A DNA stretch of 64,000 nt from Achromobacter sp. UMC46. GTDB taxonomy: Bacteria; Pseudomonadota; Gammaproteobacteria; Burkholderiales; Burkholderiaceae_B. The notes below the pieces were generated by a model. It was not told where the DNA came from. It saw only the letters and a program-made list of their open reading frames with translations, and ran no database searches. The DNA lies in contig NZ_LZZS01000031.1 of assembly GCF_014170335.1 (NCBI RefSeq), positions 1 through 64,000 on the forward strand, written 5' to 3'. This document shows positions 31,357-40,587 of this stretch, one piece after another (the stretch's first letter is position 1; the number at the start of each line of letters is the position of its first letter). Position numbers and translations under genes: made by a program.

Positions 31357-32328
31357 ATGAAGATCCTGATCACCGGCGGCGCCGGATTCCTGGGCCAGCG
31401 GCTGGCCCGAAAACTGCTTGAGCAAGGCACGCTGACGCTGGACGCCAGCGGGCCGCAACCCATCACGCGGATCGACCTGCTGGACGTCGTCAAGTCGGAC
31501 GCGCTGACCGATCCGCGCGTGCGCTCCCTGGAGGGCGACATCTCGGATCCGGCGGTGCTGCGCCAGGCCATCGACCGCGACACGCGCGCCATCTTCCATC
31601 TGGCCGCCATCGTCAGCGGCCAGGCGGAAGCGGATTTCGACCTGGGAATGCGCATCAACCTGGACGCCTCGCGCGCCTTGCTTGAAACCTGCCGCGCGCA
31701 GGGCCATCAGCCGCGCGTGATCTTCACCAGCTCGGTCGCCGTCTACGGCGGCGCCTTGCCCGAGACCGTGTGCGACGACACGGCCCTGAACCCGCAGTCT
31801 TCCTACGGCACCCAGAAGGCCATCGCCGAGCTGCTGCTGGCCGACTACACGCGCCGCGGCTTCGTCGACGGCCGCGTGCTGCGCCTGCCGACGATCAGCG
31901 TGCGCCCGGGCCGCCCCAACGCCGCCGCGTCCTCGTTTGCCAGCGGCATCATCCGCGAGCCCCTGAACGGCGAAGCCGCCGTCTGCCCGGTCGGCGCCGA
32001 TACACGCCTGTGGCTGCTGTCGCCGCGCGGCGCAATCCAGGCGCTGATCGCGGGCTGCGAACTGCAGGCCGATGCCGTGGCCGACCGCGCGCCGATCAAC
32101 TTGCCCGGCGTGTCCGTCACGGTGGCCGAGATGGCGCAGGCGCTGCGCGAGGTAGCGGGCGACGAGGTCGCCGACCGCATCACCTGGCAACCCGACGAAC
32201 GCGTCGAGCGCATCGTGGGCAGCTGGCCTGGCCGTTGGGACACCACACGCGCGACGCGCCTGGGTTTGCAAGGCGACAACAATTTTGCGGACATCATCCG
32301 CGCCTACCAAGCGGACGACCTGACATGA
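31357..32328 (+). CDS. denD: D-erythronate dehydrogenase
   Basis: A 323-residue extended short-chain (NAD-dependent epimerase/dehydratase) protein. Motifs are ILITGGAGFLGQRLARKLL for NAD binding, LEGDISDPAVL, FHLAAIVSGQAEADFD, TSSVAVYGG, and the YGTQK catalytic Tyr-Lys pair. C-terminal blocks include LRLPTISVRPGRPN and FASGIIREPLNG. In the otn operon context it is DenD, which oxidises D-erythronate to 2-oxo-D-erythronate for OtnI. I chose the ATG at 31357, which begins directly with the nucleotide-binding strand, over an upstream TTG. It overlaps ltnD by 4 nt. Confidence 0.88.
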   Translation: MKILITGGAGFLGQRLARKLLEQGTLTLDASGPQPITRIDLLDVVKSDALTDPRVRSLEGDISDPAVLRQAIDRDTRAIFHLAAIVSGQAEADFDLGMRINLDASRALLETCRAQGHQPRVIFTSSVAVYGGALPETVCDDTALNPQSSYGTQKAIAELLLADYTRRGFVDGRVLRLPTISVRPGRPNAAASSFASGIIREPLNGEAAVCPVGADTRLWLLSPRGAIQALIAGCELQADAVADRAPINLPGVSVTVAEMAQALREVAGDEVADRITWQPDERVERIVGSWPGRWDTTRATRLGLQGDNNFADIIRAYQADDLT

Positions 32329-33233
32329 CGCCTACGCAAATTGTTCCCCGCCGCGTCGGCGTCATCGGCCTGGGCGCGATGGGCGCCGGCATCGCGCAAA
32401 GCCTGCGCCGCGCCGGCCACGACGTGCACGTCTACGACATCCGCCCGGACGTCGCCGCGGCGTTTGCCGCGCAGGGCGGCGTGGCCTGCACCACGCTGGC
32501 CGACATGGCCGCCGCCTGCGACATCGTGGTCAGCGTGGTCGTCAACGCCCAGCAGACCGAATCCGTACTGTATGGCGAAGGCGGCATCGCGGCAGCCCTG
32601 CGCGCAGGCGCCGTGTTCGTGATGTGCTCCACCGTGGATCCCACCTGGTCCGTCGCGCTGGAAGCGCGGCTGGCCGAAGTGGGCGTCCTGTACCTGGACG
32701 CACCGATCTCAGGCGGGGCGGCCAAGGCCGCCGCGGGCCAGATGACGATGATGACGGCGGGCAGCGCCGCGGCGTACGAGGCTTGCGGCGCGGTGCTGGA
32801 ATCGATGGCGGGCAAGGTCTATCGCCTGGGCGACCGCGCCGGCGCGGGCAGCAAGGTCAAGATCATCAACCAGCTGTTGGCCGGGGTGCACATCGCGGCC
32901 GCCGCCGAAGCGATGGCGCTGGGCCTGCGCGAAGGCGTCGACGCCGACGCCTTGTACGAGGTCATCACGCACAGCGCGGGCAACAGCTGGATGTTCGAAA
33001 ACCGCATGGCCCATGTGCTGGCGGGCGACTACACGCCGCTGTCGGCGGTGGACATCTTCGTGAAGGACTTGGGGCTGGTGCTGGATACGGCGCGGCACAC
33101 GAAATTCCCGCTGCCGCTGGCATCCACCGCGCACCAGATGTTCATGCAGGCGTCCAGCGCCGGGCATGGCCGCGAAGACGACAGCGCCGTCATCAAGATT
33201 TTCCCGGGCATCACCTTGCCGGAGGCCAAATGA
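32325..33233 (+). CDS. ltnD: L-threonate dehydrogenase
   Basis: A 302-residue beta-hydroxyacid dehydrogenase. Motifs are GVIGLGAMGAGIAQSLRRAG (Rossmann), YLDAPISGGAAKAAAGQM (substrate), and GSKVKIINQLLAGVHIAAAAEAM (catalytic Lys). The C-terminal VDIFVKDLGLVLDTAR helix is typical. In this operon it should be LtnD, which oxidises L-threonate to 2-oxo-L-threonate, feeding OtnI. It overlaps denD and otnK with ATGA junctions. The presence of both DenD and LtnD implies use of two C4 sugar acids. Confidence 0.88.
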   Translation: MTPTQIVPRRVGVIGLGAMGAGIAQSLRRAGHDVHVYDIRPDVAAAFAAQGGVACTTLADMAAACDIVVSVVVNAQQTESVLYGEGGIAAALRAGAVFVMCSTVDPTWSVALEARLAEVGVLYLDAPISGGAAKAAAGQMTMMTAGSAAAYEACGAVLESMAGKVYRLGDRAGAGSKVKIINQLLAGVHIAAAAEAMALGLREGVDADALYEVITHSAGNSWMFENRMAHVLAGDYTPLSAVDIFVKDLGLVLDTARHTKFPLPLASTAHQMFMQASSAGHGREDDSAVIKIFPGITLPEAK

Positions 33234-34483
33234 GCATCAAACTGGGCTGTATCGCTGACGACTTCACGGGTGCCACCGATCTGGCCAACAACCTGGTGCG
33301 GGCCGGCATGCGCACGGTGCAGACCATCGGCATCCCTGGCGCGCCGTTGCGCGATGACGCGGACGCCGTGGTCGTGGCACTGAAGACGCGCACGTTGCCC
33401 GCGGACGAAGCCGTGGCGCAGTCTCTGGCCGCGTTGGAATGGCTGCAGCGCCAAGGCGCCGAGCAGATCTACTTCAAGTACTGCTCCACGTTCGACAGCA
33501 CGCCGCAGGGCAACATCGGCCCCGTGACCGACGCGCTGATGACGCGGCTGGGCGCGGCCTTCACCATCGCCACGCCGGCCTTTCCCGACAACAAGCGCAC
33601 GGTCTTCAAGGGCTACCTGTTCGCCGGCGACGTGCTGTTGAACGAATCTGGCATGCAGCACCATCCGTTGACGCCGATGACGGACCCGAACCTTGTCCGC
33701 GTGCTGGCGGCGCAGACGTCGCGCAAGGTCGGTTTGATCGACTACACCGTGGTGGCCGCCGGCAGTGAGGCGATCCGCGCGCGCATCCGGGCCTTGCAGG
33801 CCGAGGGCGTGGAGATCGCCATCGTGGACGCGGTGTCCAATGAGGATCTGCTGGCGCTGGGGCCGGCCTTGCGCGGAATGCCGCTGGTCACGGCGGGGTC
33901 CGGCGTGGCGATCGGCCTGCCGGGCAACTGGGGCCTGGCCGCTGCCGGGGCCGCTGGCCAGCCCCGCGCCGCCGGCTTGCAGGCCGTCGTGGCGGGAAGC
34001 TGCTCCACCGCCACCAACGGGCAGGTGGCCGCCTTCATCGCCAGCGGCCGTCCGGCCTATGCGCTGGATCCGTTGCGGCTGGCGGCGGGCGAAGACATCG
34101 TCGAGCAAGTCCTGGCCTGGGCTGAACCGCGCATGCAGGACGGCCCGGTGCTGGTCTACTCCACCGCACAGCCGGACGCGGTCAAAGCGGCGCAGGGCGC
34201 GCTGGGCGCGGCGCGCGCAGGCGCCATGATCGAAGAGGCCATCGCGCGTATCGCGGTCGGCCTGGTCGAACGCGGCGTGCGGCAGTTGATCGTGGCGGGC
34301 GGCGAAACGTCGGGCGCGGTGGTGCAGGCGCTGGGGCTTGAGCAGATCGCCATCGGCGAACAGATCGACCCGGGCGTGCCGTGGTGCGCGGGCTACACGC
34401 CGGCGGCGCAGGGCGACGTCAGCATCGCGCTGAAGTCCGGCAACTTCGGCACACCGGACTTCTTCACCAAGGCGTTCGGGTAG
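33230..34483 (+). CDS. otnK: 3-oxo-tetronate kinase (DUF1537)
   Basis: A 417-residue kinase of the former DUF1537 family. It phosphorylates 3-oxo-tetronate at the 4 position. The N-terminal substrate domain has GCIADDFTGATDLANNLVRAGM and FKYCSTFDSTPQGNIGPV. The C-terminal nucleotide-binding domain has VVAGSCSTATNGQVA, GGETSGAVVQALGL, and SGNFGTPDFF. Length is that of OtnK. It is the last gene of the operon and is followed by a convergent GntR regulator 30 bp away. The family role (acid-sugar kinase) is established; specificity is inferred from the operon. Confidence 0.92.
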   Translation: MSIKLGCIADDFTGATDLANNLVRAGMRTVQTIGIPGAPLRDDADAVVVALKTRTLPADEAVAQSLAALEWLQRQGAEQIYFKYCSTFDSTPQGNIGPVTDALMTRLGAAFTIATPAFPDNKRTVFKGYLFAGDVLLNESGMQHHPLTPMTDPNLVRVLAAQTSRKVGLIDYTVVAAGSEAIRARIRALQAEGVEIAIVDAVSNEDLLALGPALRGMPLVTAGSGVAIGLPGNWGLAAAGAAGQPRAAGLQAVVAGSCSTATNGQVAAFIASGRPAYALDPLRLAAGEDIVEQVLAWAEPRMQDGPVLVYSTAQPDAVKAAQGALGAARAGAMIEEAIARIAVGLVERGVRQLIVAGGETSGAVVQALGLEQIAIGEQIDPGVPWCAGYTPAAQGDVSIALKSGNFGTPDFFTKAFG

Positions 34484-34513
34484 CGCTTTTCGTTCGAGGG
34501 TGCCGCGGCGAGC

Positions 34514-35221
34514 CTAGCGGTGTGCCTGGCTCAGCCGCTTGGCCGCGTTCACCATATGGATGCGGGCCGCTTCGCGGGCGCCTTCCACGTCCTGGTTGCG
34601 GATGGCTTCGACGATGGCGATGTGCTCTTGCATCACGTCGCGCATCAGGTTGGCGTGGCGGGCTTCGTTGCCGCGCGTCACGCGCGTGGCGGCTTCCAGG
34701 AACTGGCTGACAAAGGCCAGCGTGGTCAGGAAGTACGGGTTGCCGGTGGCGCGCGCGATGCTGCGGTGGAACGCCACGTCTTCCTTCACGCCGTTGCCGC
34801 CGTCGGCCACCGCTTGCGAGATCGCCGCCAGCGCGCGGTCGATTTCCGTCATGTCGCGCTTCTTGCGCACGGCCGCGGCCTGGGCCGCGATCTCGGTTTC
34901 CAGCGCGCGTCGCAGGTCCACGATGTGCAGCACGGCGTCCAGCGAGCTCAGCTCGGCGGCGTCGATGCGCAGCGCCCGGTTGCCCGTCAAACCCGTGACG
35001 AACACGCCGCTGCCTTGCCGCGCCTCGACGATGCCGTCCTGCCGCAACCGCGACACCGCTTCGCGGATGACGGTGCGGCTGACGCCGAACTGTTCCGCCA
35101 GCATGGCTTCGGTGGGCAGCTTTTCACCGGGCAGCACGCGCCCCTCGTCGATCTCGGCGAGCAGGCGCTTGGCGACGGTGTCGGTCAGCGTAGGAGGGGA
35201 GGGAAGTCGTGGAAACGCCAT
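34514..35221 (-). CDS. GntR/FCD regulator of the tetronate operon (putative)
   Basis: A 235-residue regulator. The winged helix contains VAKRLLAEIDEGRVLPGEKLPTEAMLAEQFGVSRTVIREAVSRLRQDGIVEARQGSGVFV. The FCD domain has DLRRALETEIAAQAAAVR, EDVAFHRSIARATGNPYFLTTLAFVSQFL, and HIAIVEAIRNQDVEGAREAARIHM, including the metal-binding His set. The subtype is close to the sugar-acid repressors of the UxuR/DgoR kind. It converges on otnK. Regulation of the otn operon is the parsimonious role, but I could not find a convincing palindromic operator upstream of otnC. Confidence 0.85.
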   Translation of the reverse strand: MAFPRLPSPPTLTDTVAKRLLAEIDEGRVLPGEKLPTEAMLAEQFGVSRTVIREAVSRLRQDGIVEARQGSGVFVTGLTGNRALRIDAAELSSLDAVLHIVDLRRALETEIAAQAAAVRKKRDMTEIDRALAAISQAVADGGNGVKEDVAFHRSIARATGNPYFLTTLAFVSQFLEAATRVTRGNEARHANLMRDVMQEHIAIVEAIRNQDVEGAREAARIHMVNAAKRLSQAHR

Positions 35222-35300
35222 GGATGATGACCGCAGAGTGGGGGCGACAGGCCGGTGTGGATGCCACCGGCTGGCCCGGCGCCCATGATAACCGGTTGCC

Positions 35301-36197
35301 CTAGGCCGGCGCGCCCGGGCGCGCCGCCATCAAGCAGTCAATGAAGCACTGGGCGGCCGGGGTGGGCGGCGAGTCGGCTCGTGTCAGGATGGACACGCGA
35401 GCGGCGGGCAGTTCGTGCGCCAACGGCAGCATGCGCAGCGGCCGCGGCATCAGCTGGTGGTCGAACAAGGCCCGCACGAAGATGCCCAGCGCATCGCTTT
35501 CCGCCATGATGGCCAGGGCGATCGCGATGGACTGGCAGGGGATGATGTCGCGCGGCGGCGGCAGGCCGTGGGCGTCGAATGCCAGCCGCAGCAGGTTCGC
35601 CGGGGCCTGGATGTTGCCGGGCAGCAGCCACAGCGCGTCGTGCATGTCGGCCAGGCTGCGCGCGCGGCGCAGGGGGTGGCCGATCCGCGCGCCTACCGCC
35701 ATCGGCAAGGTGAACAAGGTCTGGCGCGCAAAGCCGTCGTCGATGTTGCCGTCATATTCCGTCTGCACCAGCAGGTCGTAGCGGCCCGATTCCAGCTGCT
35801 CGTGGCTGAACGGCGGCGCCACCTCGTTGAAGGACACGGCCACGCGCGGCATCCGGGCGCGGAACGCCATCAGCGCGGCGGACAGCGCCGTCAGCGCCGA
35901 AGAGCTGATGGCCAGGTTCAGCGAACCGCCTTCGCCGTCCCGCATCTGGCCGATCTCTTCCTGCGCTTTGCGCGTTTCCTGCAGGATCAGCACGGCGCGC
36001 CTGTACAGCGCCTCGCCGTAGGTCGTCAATTCCACGCCCCGGGCGCTGCGGCGGACCAGTTCGGCGCCCACGCTTTGTTCCAGTTCCCGCAGGCTGCGCG
36101 TGGCGGCGGGCTGGGTGACGAACAGGGCGCGCGCCGCGGCGCGGATGCTGCGGTGTTCGGCGATCAGGACGAAGGCGCGTAATTGGCGCAGGTTCAT
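35301..36197 (-). CDS. LysR-family transcriptional regulator
   Basis: A 298-residue LysR regulator. The helix-turn-helix is LRQLRAFVLIAEHRSIRAAARALFVTQPAATRSLRELEQSVGAEL, followed by a RRSARGVELTTYGEALYRRA linker. The co-inducer domain follows (DGEGGSLNLAISSSALTALS, DLLVQTEYDGNIDDGF, AMVGARIGHPL). It is divergent from the MHS permease gene at 36378, the classical LysR arrangement, and should control that gene and its peptidase-like partner. The 180-bp divergent region carries an inverted repeat that may be its operator. Confidence 0.9.
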   Translation of the reverse strand: MNLRQLRAFVLIAEHRSIRAAARALFVTQPAATRSLRELEQSVGAELVRRSARGVELTTYGEALYRRAVLILQETRKAQEEIGQMRDGEGGSLNLAISSSALTALSAALMAFRARMPRVAVSFNEVAPPFSHEQLESGRYDLLVQTEYDGNIDDGFARQTLFTLPMAVGARIGHPLRRARSLADMHDALWLLPGNIQAPANLLRLAFDAHGLPPPRDIIPCQSIAIALAIMAESDALGIFVRALFDHQLMPRPLRMLPLAHELPAARVSILTRADSPPTPAAQCFIDCLMAARPGAPA

Positions 36198-36244
36198 GGG
36201 AGGAGTCCGACATCGGAACCGTCCTAAGCCGGGCTTGGCATATC

Positions 36245-36284
36245 AGGAAAAGGTTTCACTGGAACAAAAATACTGTCTTTTCCT
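36245..36284. promoter_or_regulatory. Inverted repeat in the LysR-permease divergent region
   Basis: AGGAAAAG (36245-36252) faces CTTTTCCT (36277-36284), a perfect 8-bp inverted repeat spaced by 24 nt in an AT-rich patch. It lies 48 bp upstream of the LysR start and 94 bp before the permease. This placement suits a LysR regulator. CCGTATATT at 36298-36306 follows and recurs ahead of the second permease copy. Confidence 0.45.
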
Positions 36285-36377
36285 TATCGTGCGCCATCCG
36301 TATATTCATCCATACGGGGCCGTCATAGCGTCCGGTTTCACGGACCAGCGCCCCGGCACGGACATCAAGGGGAAATC

Positions 36378-37709
36378 ATGTCTATCGCCATCGCCGCCGC
36401 TCCTGGCCGGCAGCCTCTGCATTCGTCGACGATGCGCCGGCGTGTGATCGCCGGCACCACCATCGGCAACGCGCTGGAATTCTTCGACTTCACCGTCTTC
36501 ACGTTCCTGATGCTGATCATCGGGCCGCTGTTCTTTCCCGCCGCCTCCAGCTACGGCCAGCTGCTGCTGACCACCGCCACTTTTGGCGTGGGTTTCCTGA
36601 TGCGGCCGGTGGGCGGCATGCTGATCGGCTCGTACGCCGACCGCCATGGCCGGCGCGCGGCCATGACGCTGACCTTGTGGCTGATGGGGCTGGGTTGCGC
36701 GCTGATCGCGGCCGCGCCCACCTACGCCCAGATGGGCGTGATGGGGCCCGTGCTGATGGTGCTGGTCCGGCTGATCCAGGGTTTTGCCGCCGGCGGCGAG
36801 GTGGGCGCGTCGACCACCCTGCTGCTGGAGCACGCGCCGGCTGACAAGCGCGGCTTCTATTCCAGCTGGCAGTTCGGTAGCCAATCGCTGGGCGTGATGC
36901 TGGGCGCGCTGACCGTGGCGCTGCTGACGGCCGCGCTCACCAAGGACCAGATGCAGGCCTGGGGCTGGCGCGTGCCGTTCGTGATCGGCATCCTGACGGT
37001 GCCCGTCGGCGCCTACATTCGCCGCAACCTGGAAGAGACGCTGGAACCCGCGCAGGCGCCCGAGGCCGGGCGCGCCGCGTCCGGCCACCAGCCGCTGCGC
37101 CTGGTGTTCGCGCATCACAAGGCGCTGGTGGTCAAAGGCATCCTGCTGGTGATCGGCGGCATGGTGTGCGCGCAGATCATCGGCTTCTACATGCCCGCCT
37201 ACGCCAGCAAGGAACTGGGCTTGCCCGCGTCGTCGGGCCTGTTCGCCAGCGTCGTGCTGGGGGCCATCGGCTTTGCGATCGCGCCGTTCGTCGGCATGCT
37301 GGCTGACCGGGTAGGGCGCAAGCGGGTGATCTTCTGGTCGCGCGCAGCCACCATCTGCGCGCTGCTGCCGTGCTTCCAATGGCTGGTGTCGGCGCCCAGC
37401 ACGGCCCGGCTGATGACGGTGATCGCGCTGCTGGCCGTCTTGCTGGCGCTGCAGATGGCGCCCACCATCACGATGCTGCCCGAGCTGTTCCCCAAAGCGG
37501 TGCGCACGACGGGGATGTCGGTCGTGTATGGTCTGGGCATCTCGGTCTTCGGCGGCTTCGCGCAGTTCTTCGTGACCTGGCTGCTGCACGTCACCGGCAA
37601 CCCGCTGGCGCCCGCCTGGTACTTGATGGTGACCGTGGCGCTATCCACCGTGGTGCTGTTCTGGATCCAGGACCGCACCGGCCATGCAATCGACTCGAAG
37701 GAGGCATGA
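36378..37709 (+). CDS. MFS permease, metabolite:H+ symporter (MHS) family, copy 1
   Basis: A 443-residue permease. MHS-family blocks are RRRVIAGTTIGNALEFFDFTVF, FGVGFLMRPVGGMLIG, SYADRHGRRAAMTLTLWLMG, QGFAAGGEVGASTTLLLEHAP and RGFYSSWQFGSQSLG. Twelve helices are predicted. The MHS family includes citrate, proline/betaine, alpha-ketoglutarate and shikimate carriers; the substrate here is unknown. Its stop overlaps the start of the DUF2817 gene. A close paralogue, about 4 in 5 residues identical by eye, lies at 39247 in the same two-gene arrangement. Confidence 0.9.
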   Translation: MSIAIAAAPGRQPLHSSTMRRRVIAGTTIGNALEFFDFTVFTFLMLIIGPLFFPAASSYGQLLLTTATFGVGFLMRPVGGMLIGSYADRHGRRAAMTLTLWLMGLGCALIAAAPTYAQMGVMGPVLMVLVRLIQGFAAGGEVGASTTLLLEHAPADKRGFYSSWQFGSQSLGVMLGALTVALLTAALTKDQMQAWGWRVPFVIGILTVPVGAYIRRNLEETLEPAQAPEAGRAASGHQPLRLVFAHHKALVVKGILLVIGGMVCAQIIGFYMPAYASKELGLPASSGLFASVVLGAIGFAIAPFVGMLADRVGRKRVIFWSRAATICALLPCFQWLVSAPSTARLMTVIALLAVLLALQMAPTITMLPELFPKAVRTTGMSVVYGLGISVFGGFAQFFVTWLLHVTGNPLAPAWYLMVTVALSTVVLFWIQDRTGHAIDSKEA

Positions 37710-38824
37710 TGCCCAGCAGTACGAGCTACTTCCCCCGCAGCTACGCCGAATCGCGCGAGCGCTTCTTGGCCGAAGCCGCGCGCCTGGGCGCCGGCGTGCA
37801 GTCCTGGCCGATCGAGGCCATGGGCAGCGAGGGCGAGGCGCTGGCCACCGATACGGCGCTGATCGGCGCGTCTGACGCGGAGCGCCTGCTGATCATGACG
37901 TCCGCCACGCATGGGGTCGAAGGATTTTGCGGCGCGGGCTGCCAGTTCGCGCTGATGGACGACGCGCCGATGTTAAAGCGCGCGCGGCAAGCGGGCGTGG
38001 CGCTGCTGCTGGTGCATGCGGTGAACCCCTACGGCTTTTCGTGGATCGCCCGCACGGACGAGGGCAACGTCGACCTGAACCGCAACGCCCAGCCGTTCGG
38101 CGGCACGCCGCTGCCCGTCAATCCGGGCTACGGCGATTTGCACCCGCTGCTGCTGCCCGACCAATGGCCGCCGTCGGACGAGAACCAGCGGGACGTGGCG
38201 CGCTACATCGGCGAGCACGGGCAAGCCGCGTTCGCGCAGGCGGTGTCGCGCGGCCAGTACACGCATGCCGACGGGCTGTTCTACGGCGGGGCCGCGCCGG
38301 CGGCGTCGCTGGTAAATCTGCGGCGTATCCTGGAAACGCAGGCGCGCCGCCACGCCCATATCGGCTGGATCGACGTGCATACGGGCCTGGGGCCGCGCGG
38401 GCACGGCGAGAAGATCTATGCGGGCCGCCGCGACGAGGCCGAAGTGGCGCGCGCGCGGCAGTGGTGGGGCCTGGACATCGCCGTGCCGTTCCAGGGCACG
38501 TCGGCGTCGGTCGACATCACCGGCCACCTGGCGGGTCTGATCTACCAGGCCTGCCCCGAATCGTCGCCGACGCTGATGGCGCTGGAATACGGCACCGTGC
38601 CGTTCGACGACATCGTGCTGGCGCTGCGCGGCCGCAACTGGCTGCGCGCCCATCCGGACGCGTCGCCCGCCTTGCGCCGCGACATCCTGCAGGCCACGCA
38701 AGACGCGTTCTACTGCCACGCCTACGACTGGCACGGCATGGTGCTGGGGCAAAGCCGCGTGGCGGTGCTGCAAGCGCTGTGCGGGCTGGAAGCGGCTGGG
38801 CCGGGGGCGCCTGCTGCGGTCTGA
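37709..38824 (+). CDS. DUF2817 zinc-carboxypeptidase-like protein, copy 1
   Basis: A 371-residue cytoplasmic protein of the DUF2817 family, related to M14 zinc carboxypeptidases and aspartoacylases. The zinc motif HGVEG (His and Glu of HxxE) is at about residue 70 in TSATHGVEGFCGAG. The third zinc ligand is the His in IDVHTGLGPRGHGEK. The DLNRNAQPF arginine motif binds substrate carboxylate. The C-terminal ALEYGTVP carries the probable catalytic Glu. A peptide or N-acyl amino acid imported by the adjacent permease is a plausible substrate. Two ATGs overlap; I chose the second (37709) because AAGGAGG then sits 4 nt away, against 1 nt for the first. Confidence 0.82.
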   Translation: MPSSTSYFPRSYAESRERFLAEAARLGAGVQSWPIEAMGSEGEALATDTALIGASDAERLLIMTSATHGVEGFCGAGCQFALMDDAPMLKRARQAGVALLLVHAVNPYGFSWIARTDEGNVDLNRNAQPFGGTPLPVNPGYGDLHPLLLPDQWPPSDENQRDVARYIGEHGQAAFAQAVSRGQYTHADGLFYGGAAPAASLVNLRRILETQARRHAHIGWIDVHTGLGPRGHGEKIYAGRRDEAEVARARQWWGLDIAVPFQGTSASVDITGHLAGLIYQACPESSPTLMALEYGTVPFDDIVLALRGRNWLRAHPDASPALRRDILQATQDAFYCHAYDWHGMVLGQSRVAVLQALCGLEAAGPGAPAAV

Positions 38825-39246
38825 CGAACACGGCTTGGTCTGATTTTCACCCCGATCAGACGGGTCTTCGAACCCATGCGGTCCGTCGGGACATCGCGCC
38901 GGATGTCCCGGATTCGACCGCCGTTTTGAAGATGCTGCGCAGCGCCAAATTCGCCGAGGACCTATTCCGGAAAGGCGAATGACACCGCGAAAAACCGCGC
39001 TCCCCATCCCGGCGAGGCCGATGTTGCGCTGCGCTGACGCGATGCGCCGCAGGAGGGGGCGGCGGCGCGTCAAGACGTTCGAACGTTTGACGCCGGGTGG
39101 GCGCCAGCGCAAGCCGCACGTATCCAAACTTGAGAAAGTGAGCTTCTCCTGGCCGAATGCCGTCCGTATATTGCGTGCCACGCTGCGGGCGCCGTCCGCG
39201 GGCTTCGGGTGTCTGCCGTCGCGCAGCGCAACAAGGAGGGAGGAGC
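38825..39246. other. Intergenic region between the two permease/peptidase units
   Basis: These 422 bp hold no gene I can support. GTCTGAT (38838-38844) faces ATCAGAC (38855-38861). CGGGACATC (38887-38895) faces GATGTCCCG (38902-38910), a strong hairpin that may end the first unit. Near the second unit, GAGAA and TTCTC (39132-39148) form a small inverted repeat, and CCGTATATT (39164-39172) repeats the motif seen before copy 1. A strong ribosome binding site (AAGGAGGGAGGAG) precedes 39247. Confidence 0.6.
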
Positions 39247-40587
39247 ATGTCTACTGTCACGATGCCGATGGCCGGCGGCCAAGGGCTGTATTCACCGTCC
39301 ATGCGCCGGCGGGTTATCGCCGGCACCACGATCGGCAATGCGCTGGAGTTTTTCGACTTCACCGTCTTTTCGTTCCTGATGCTGGTTATCGGGCCGCTGT
39401 TCTTTCCCGAGGCGTCCAGCTATGGCCAGTTGCTGCTGACCACCGCGACCTTCGGCGTGGGTTTCCTGATGCGCCCGGTGGGCGGGATGCTGATCGGTTC
39501 GTATGCGGACCGCCACGGCAGGCGGGCGGCCATGGCGTTGACGCTTTGGCTGATGGGGGTGGGCTGTGCGCTGATCGCCGCGGCGCCGACCTACGCGCAG
39601 ATGGGGGTGGCGGGGCCGGTGATGATGGTGCTGGCCCGGTTGATCCAGGGCTTTGCCGCAGGCGGCGAAGTCGGCGTGTCGACCACGCTGCTGGTGGAGC
39701 ATGCGCCGGCATCGAAGCGGGGCTTTTATTCCAGCTGGCAATTCGGAAGCCAGTGCCTGGGCGTCATGCTGGGCGCGCTGGTGGTGGTGATTCTGACCGC
39801 AGCGTTAAGCCCTGAGCAGATGCGGGCTTGGGGCTGGCGCCTGCCCTTCGTGATCGGCATATTGACCGTTCCCGTCGGTGCCTACATCCGCCGCAACCTG
39901 GAAGAGACGCTGGCGCCAGTGGCGGCCGGCCTGGGGCACAAGGCCGGCCGTGCCGAAACGGGCCATCAGCCGCTGCGTCGCGTGTTCGCCGAGCACAAGG
40001 TGGTCGTGCTGAAGGGGATATTGCTGGTGATTGGCGGCATGGTCAGCACGCAGATCATCAGCTTCTACATGCCGGCCTATGCCAACCGGGAACTGGGCTT
40101 GCCGGCGACGTCCACGTTGTCGGCCAGTGTCGTGGTGGGCGCCATCGGTTTTGTGGCCGCGCCCTTCATCGGCATGCTGGCCGACAGGGTGGGGCGCAAG
40201 CGGGTGATTTTCTGGTCGCGCGCCGCCACCGTAGGCGTTCTGCTGCCGAGCTTCCACTGGCTGGTTTCCGCGCCAAGCACGGGCCGCCTGATGCTGGTCA
40301 TCGCGGTGCTGGGCCTGTTGCTGGCCTTGCAGACCACGCCCCTTATCACGATGTTGCCCGAACTGTTCCCGAAAACGGTGCGCGCGACCGGGATGTCCGT
40401 CGTCTACGGGGTGGGGATTTCGGTGTTCGGCGGGTTCGCGCAGTTCTTCTTGACCTGGCTCTTGCATGTGACCGGCAGCCCGATGGCGCCCGCGTGGTAT
40501 TTGATGGCGACGGTCGCGATATCCACGGTCGCGCTGTTCTGGATACGCGACCGAACGGGTCAAGACATCGATTCCCGGGAGGCATGA
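39247..40587 (+). CDS. MFS permease, MHS family, copy 2
   Basis: A 446-residue paralogue of the permease at 36378. It shares almost every block: RRRVIAGTTIGNALEFFDFTVF, MRPVGGMLIGSYADRHGRRAAM, QGFAAGGEVGVSTTLLVEHAP, RGFYSSWQFGSQCLG. Differences concentrate in the tails and in the loop around residues 205-225 (VAAGLGHKAGRAETGHQPLR). Synonymous codons differ widely from copy 1, with more A/T at third positions, so the duplication is not recent or the copy was acquired from a relative. It overlaps the following DUF2817 copy as in unit 1. Substrate is unknown. Confidence 0.9.
   Translation: MSTVTMPMAGGQGLYSPSMRRRVIAGTTIGNALEFFDFTVFSFLMLVIGPLFFPEASSYGQLLLTTATFGVGFLMRPVGGMLIGSYADRHGRRAAMALTLWLMGVGCALIAAAPTYAQMGVAGPVMMVLARLIQGFAAGGEVGVSTTLLVEHAPASKRGFYSSWQFGSQCLGVMLGALVVVILTAALSPEQMRAWGWRLPFVIGILTVPVGAYIRRNLEETLAPVAAGLGHKAGRAETGHQPLRRVFAEHKVVVLKGILLVIGGMVSTQIISFYMPAYANRELGLPATSTLSASVVVGAIGFVAAPFIGMLADRVGRKRVIFWSRAATVGVLLPSFHWLVSAPSTGRLMLVIAVLGLLLALQTTPLITMLPELFPKTVRATGMSVVYGVGISVFGGFAQFFLTWLLHVTGSPMAPAWYLMATVAISTVALFWIRDRTGQDIDSREA

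Noticed and set aside
38830..38982. Open frame ending AVLKMLRSAKFAEDLFRKGE
   Set aside because: The tail looks protein-like, but the frame is an extension of an out-of-frame shadow, has no start or ribosome binding site of its own, and matches no family I know.
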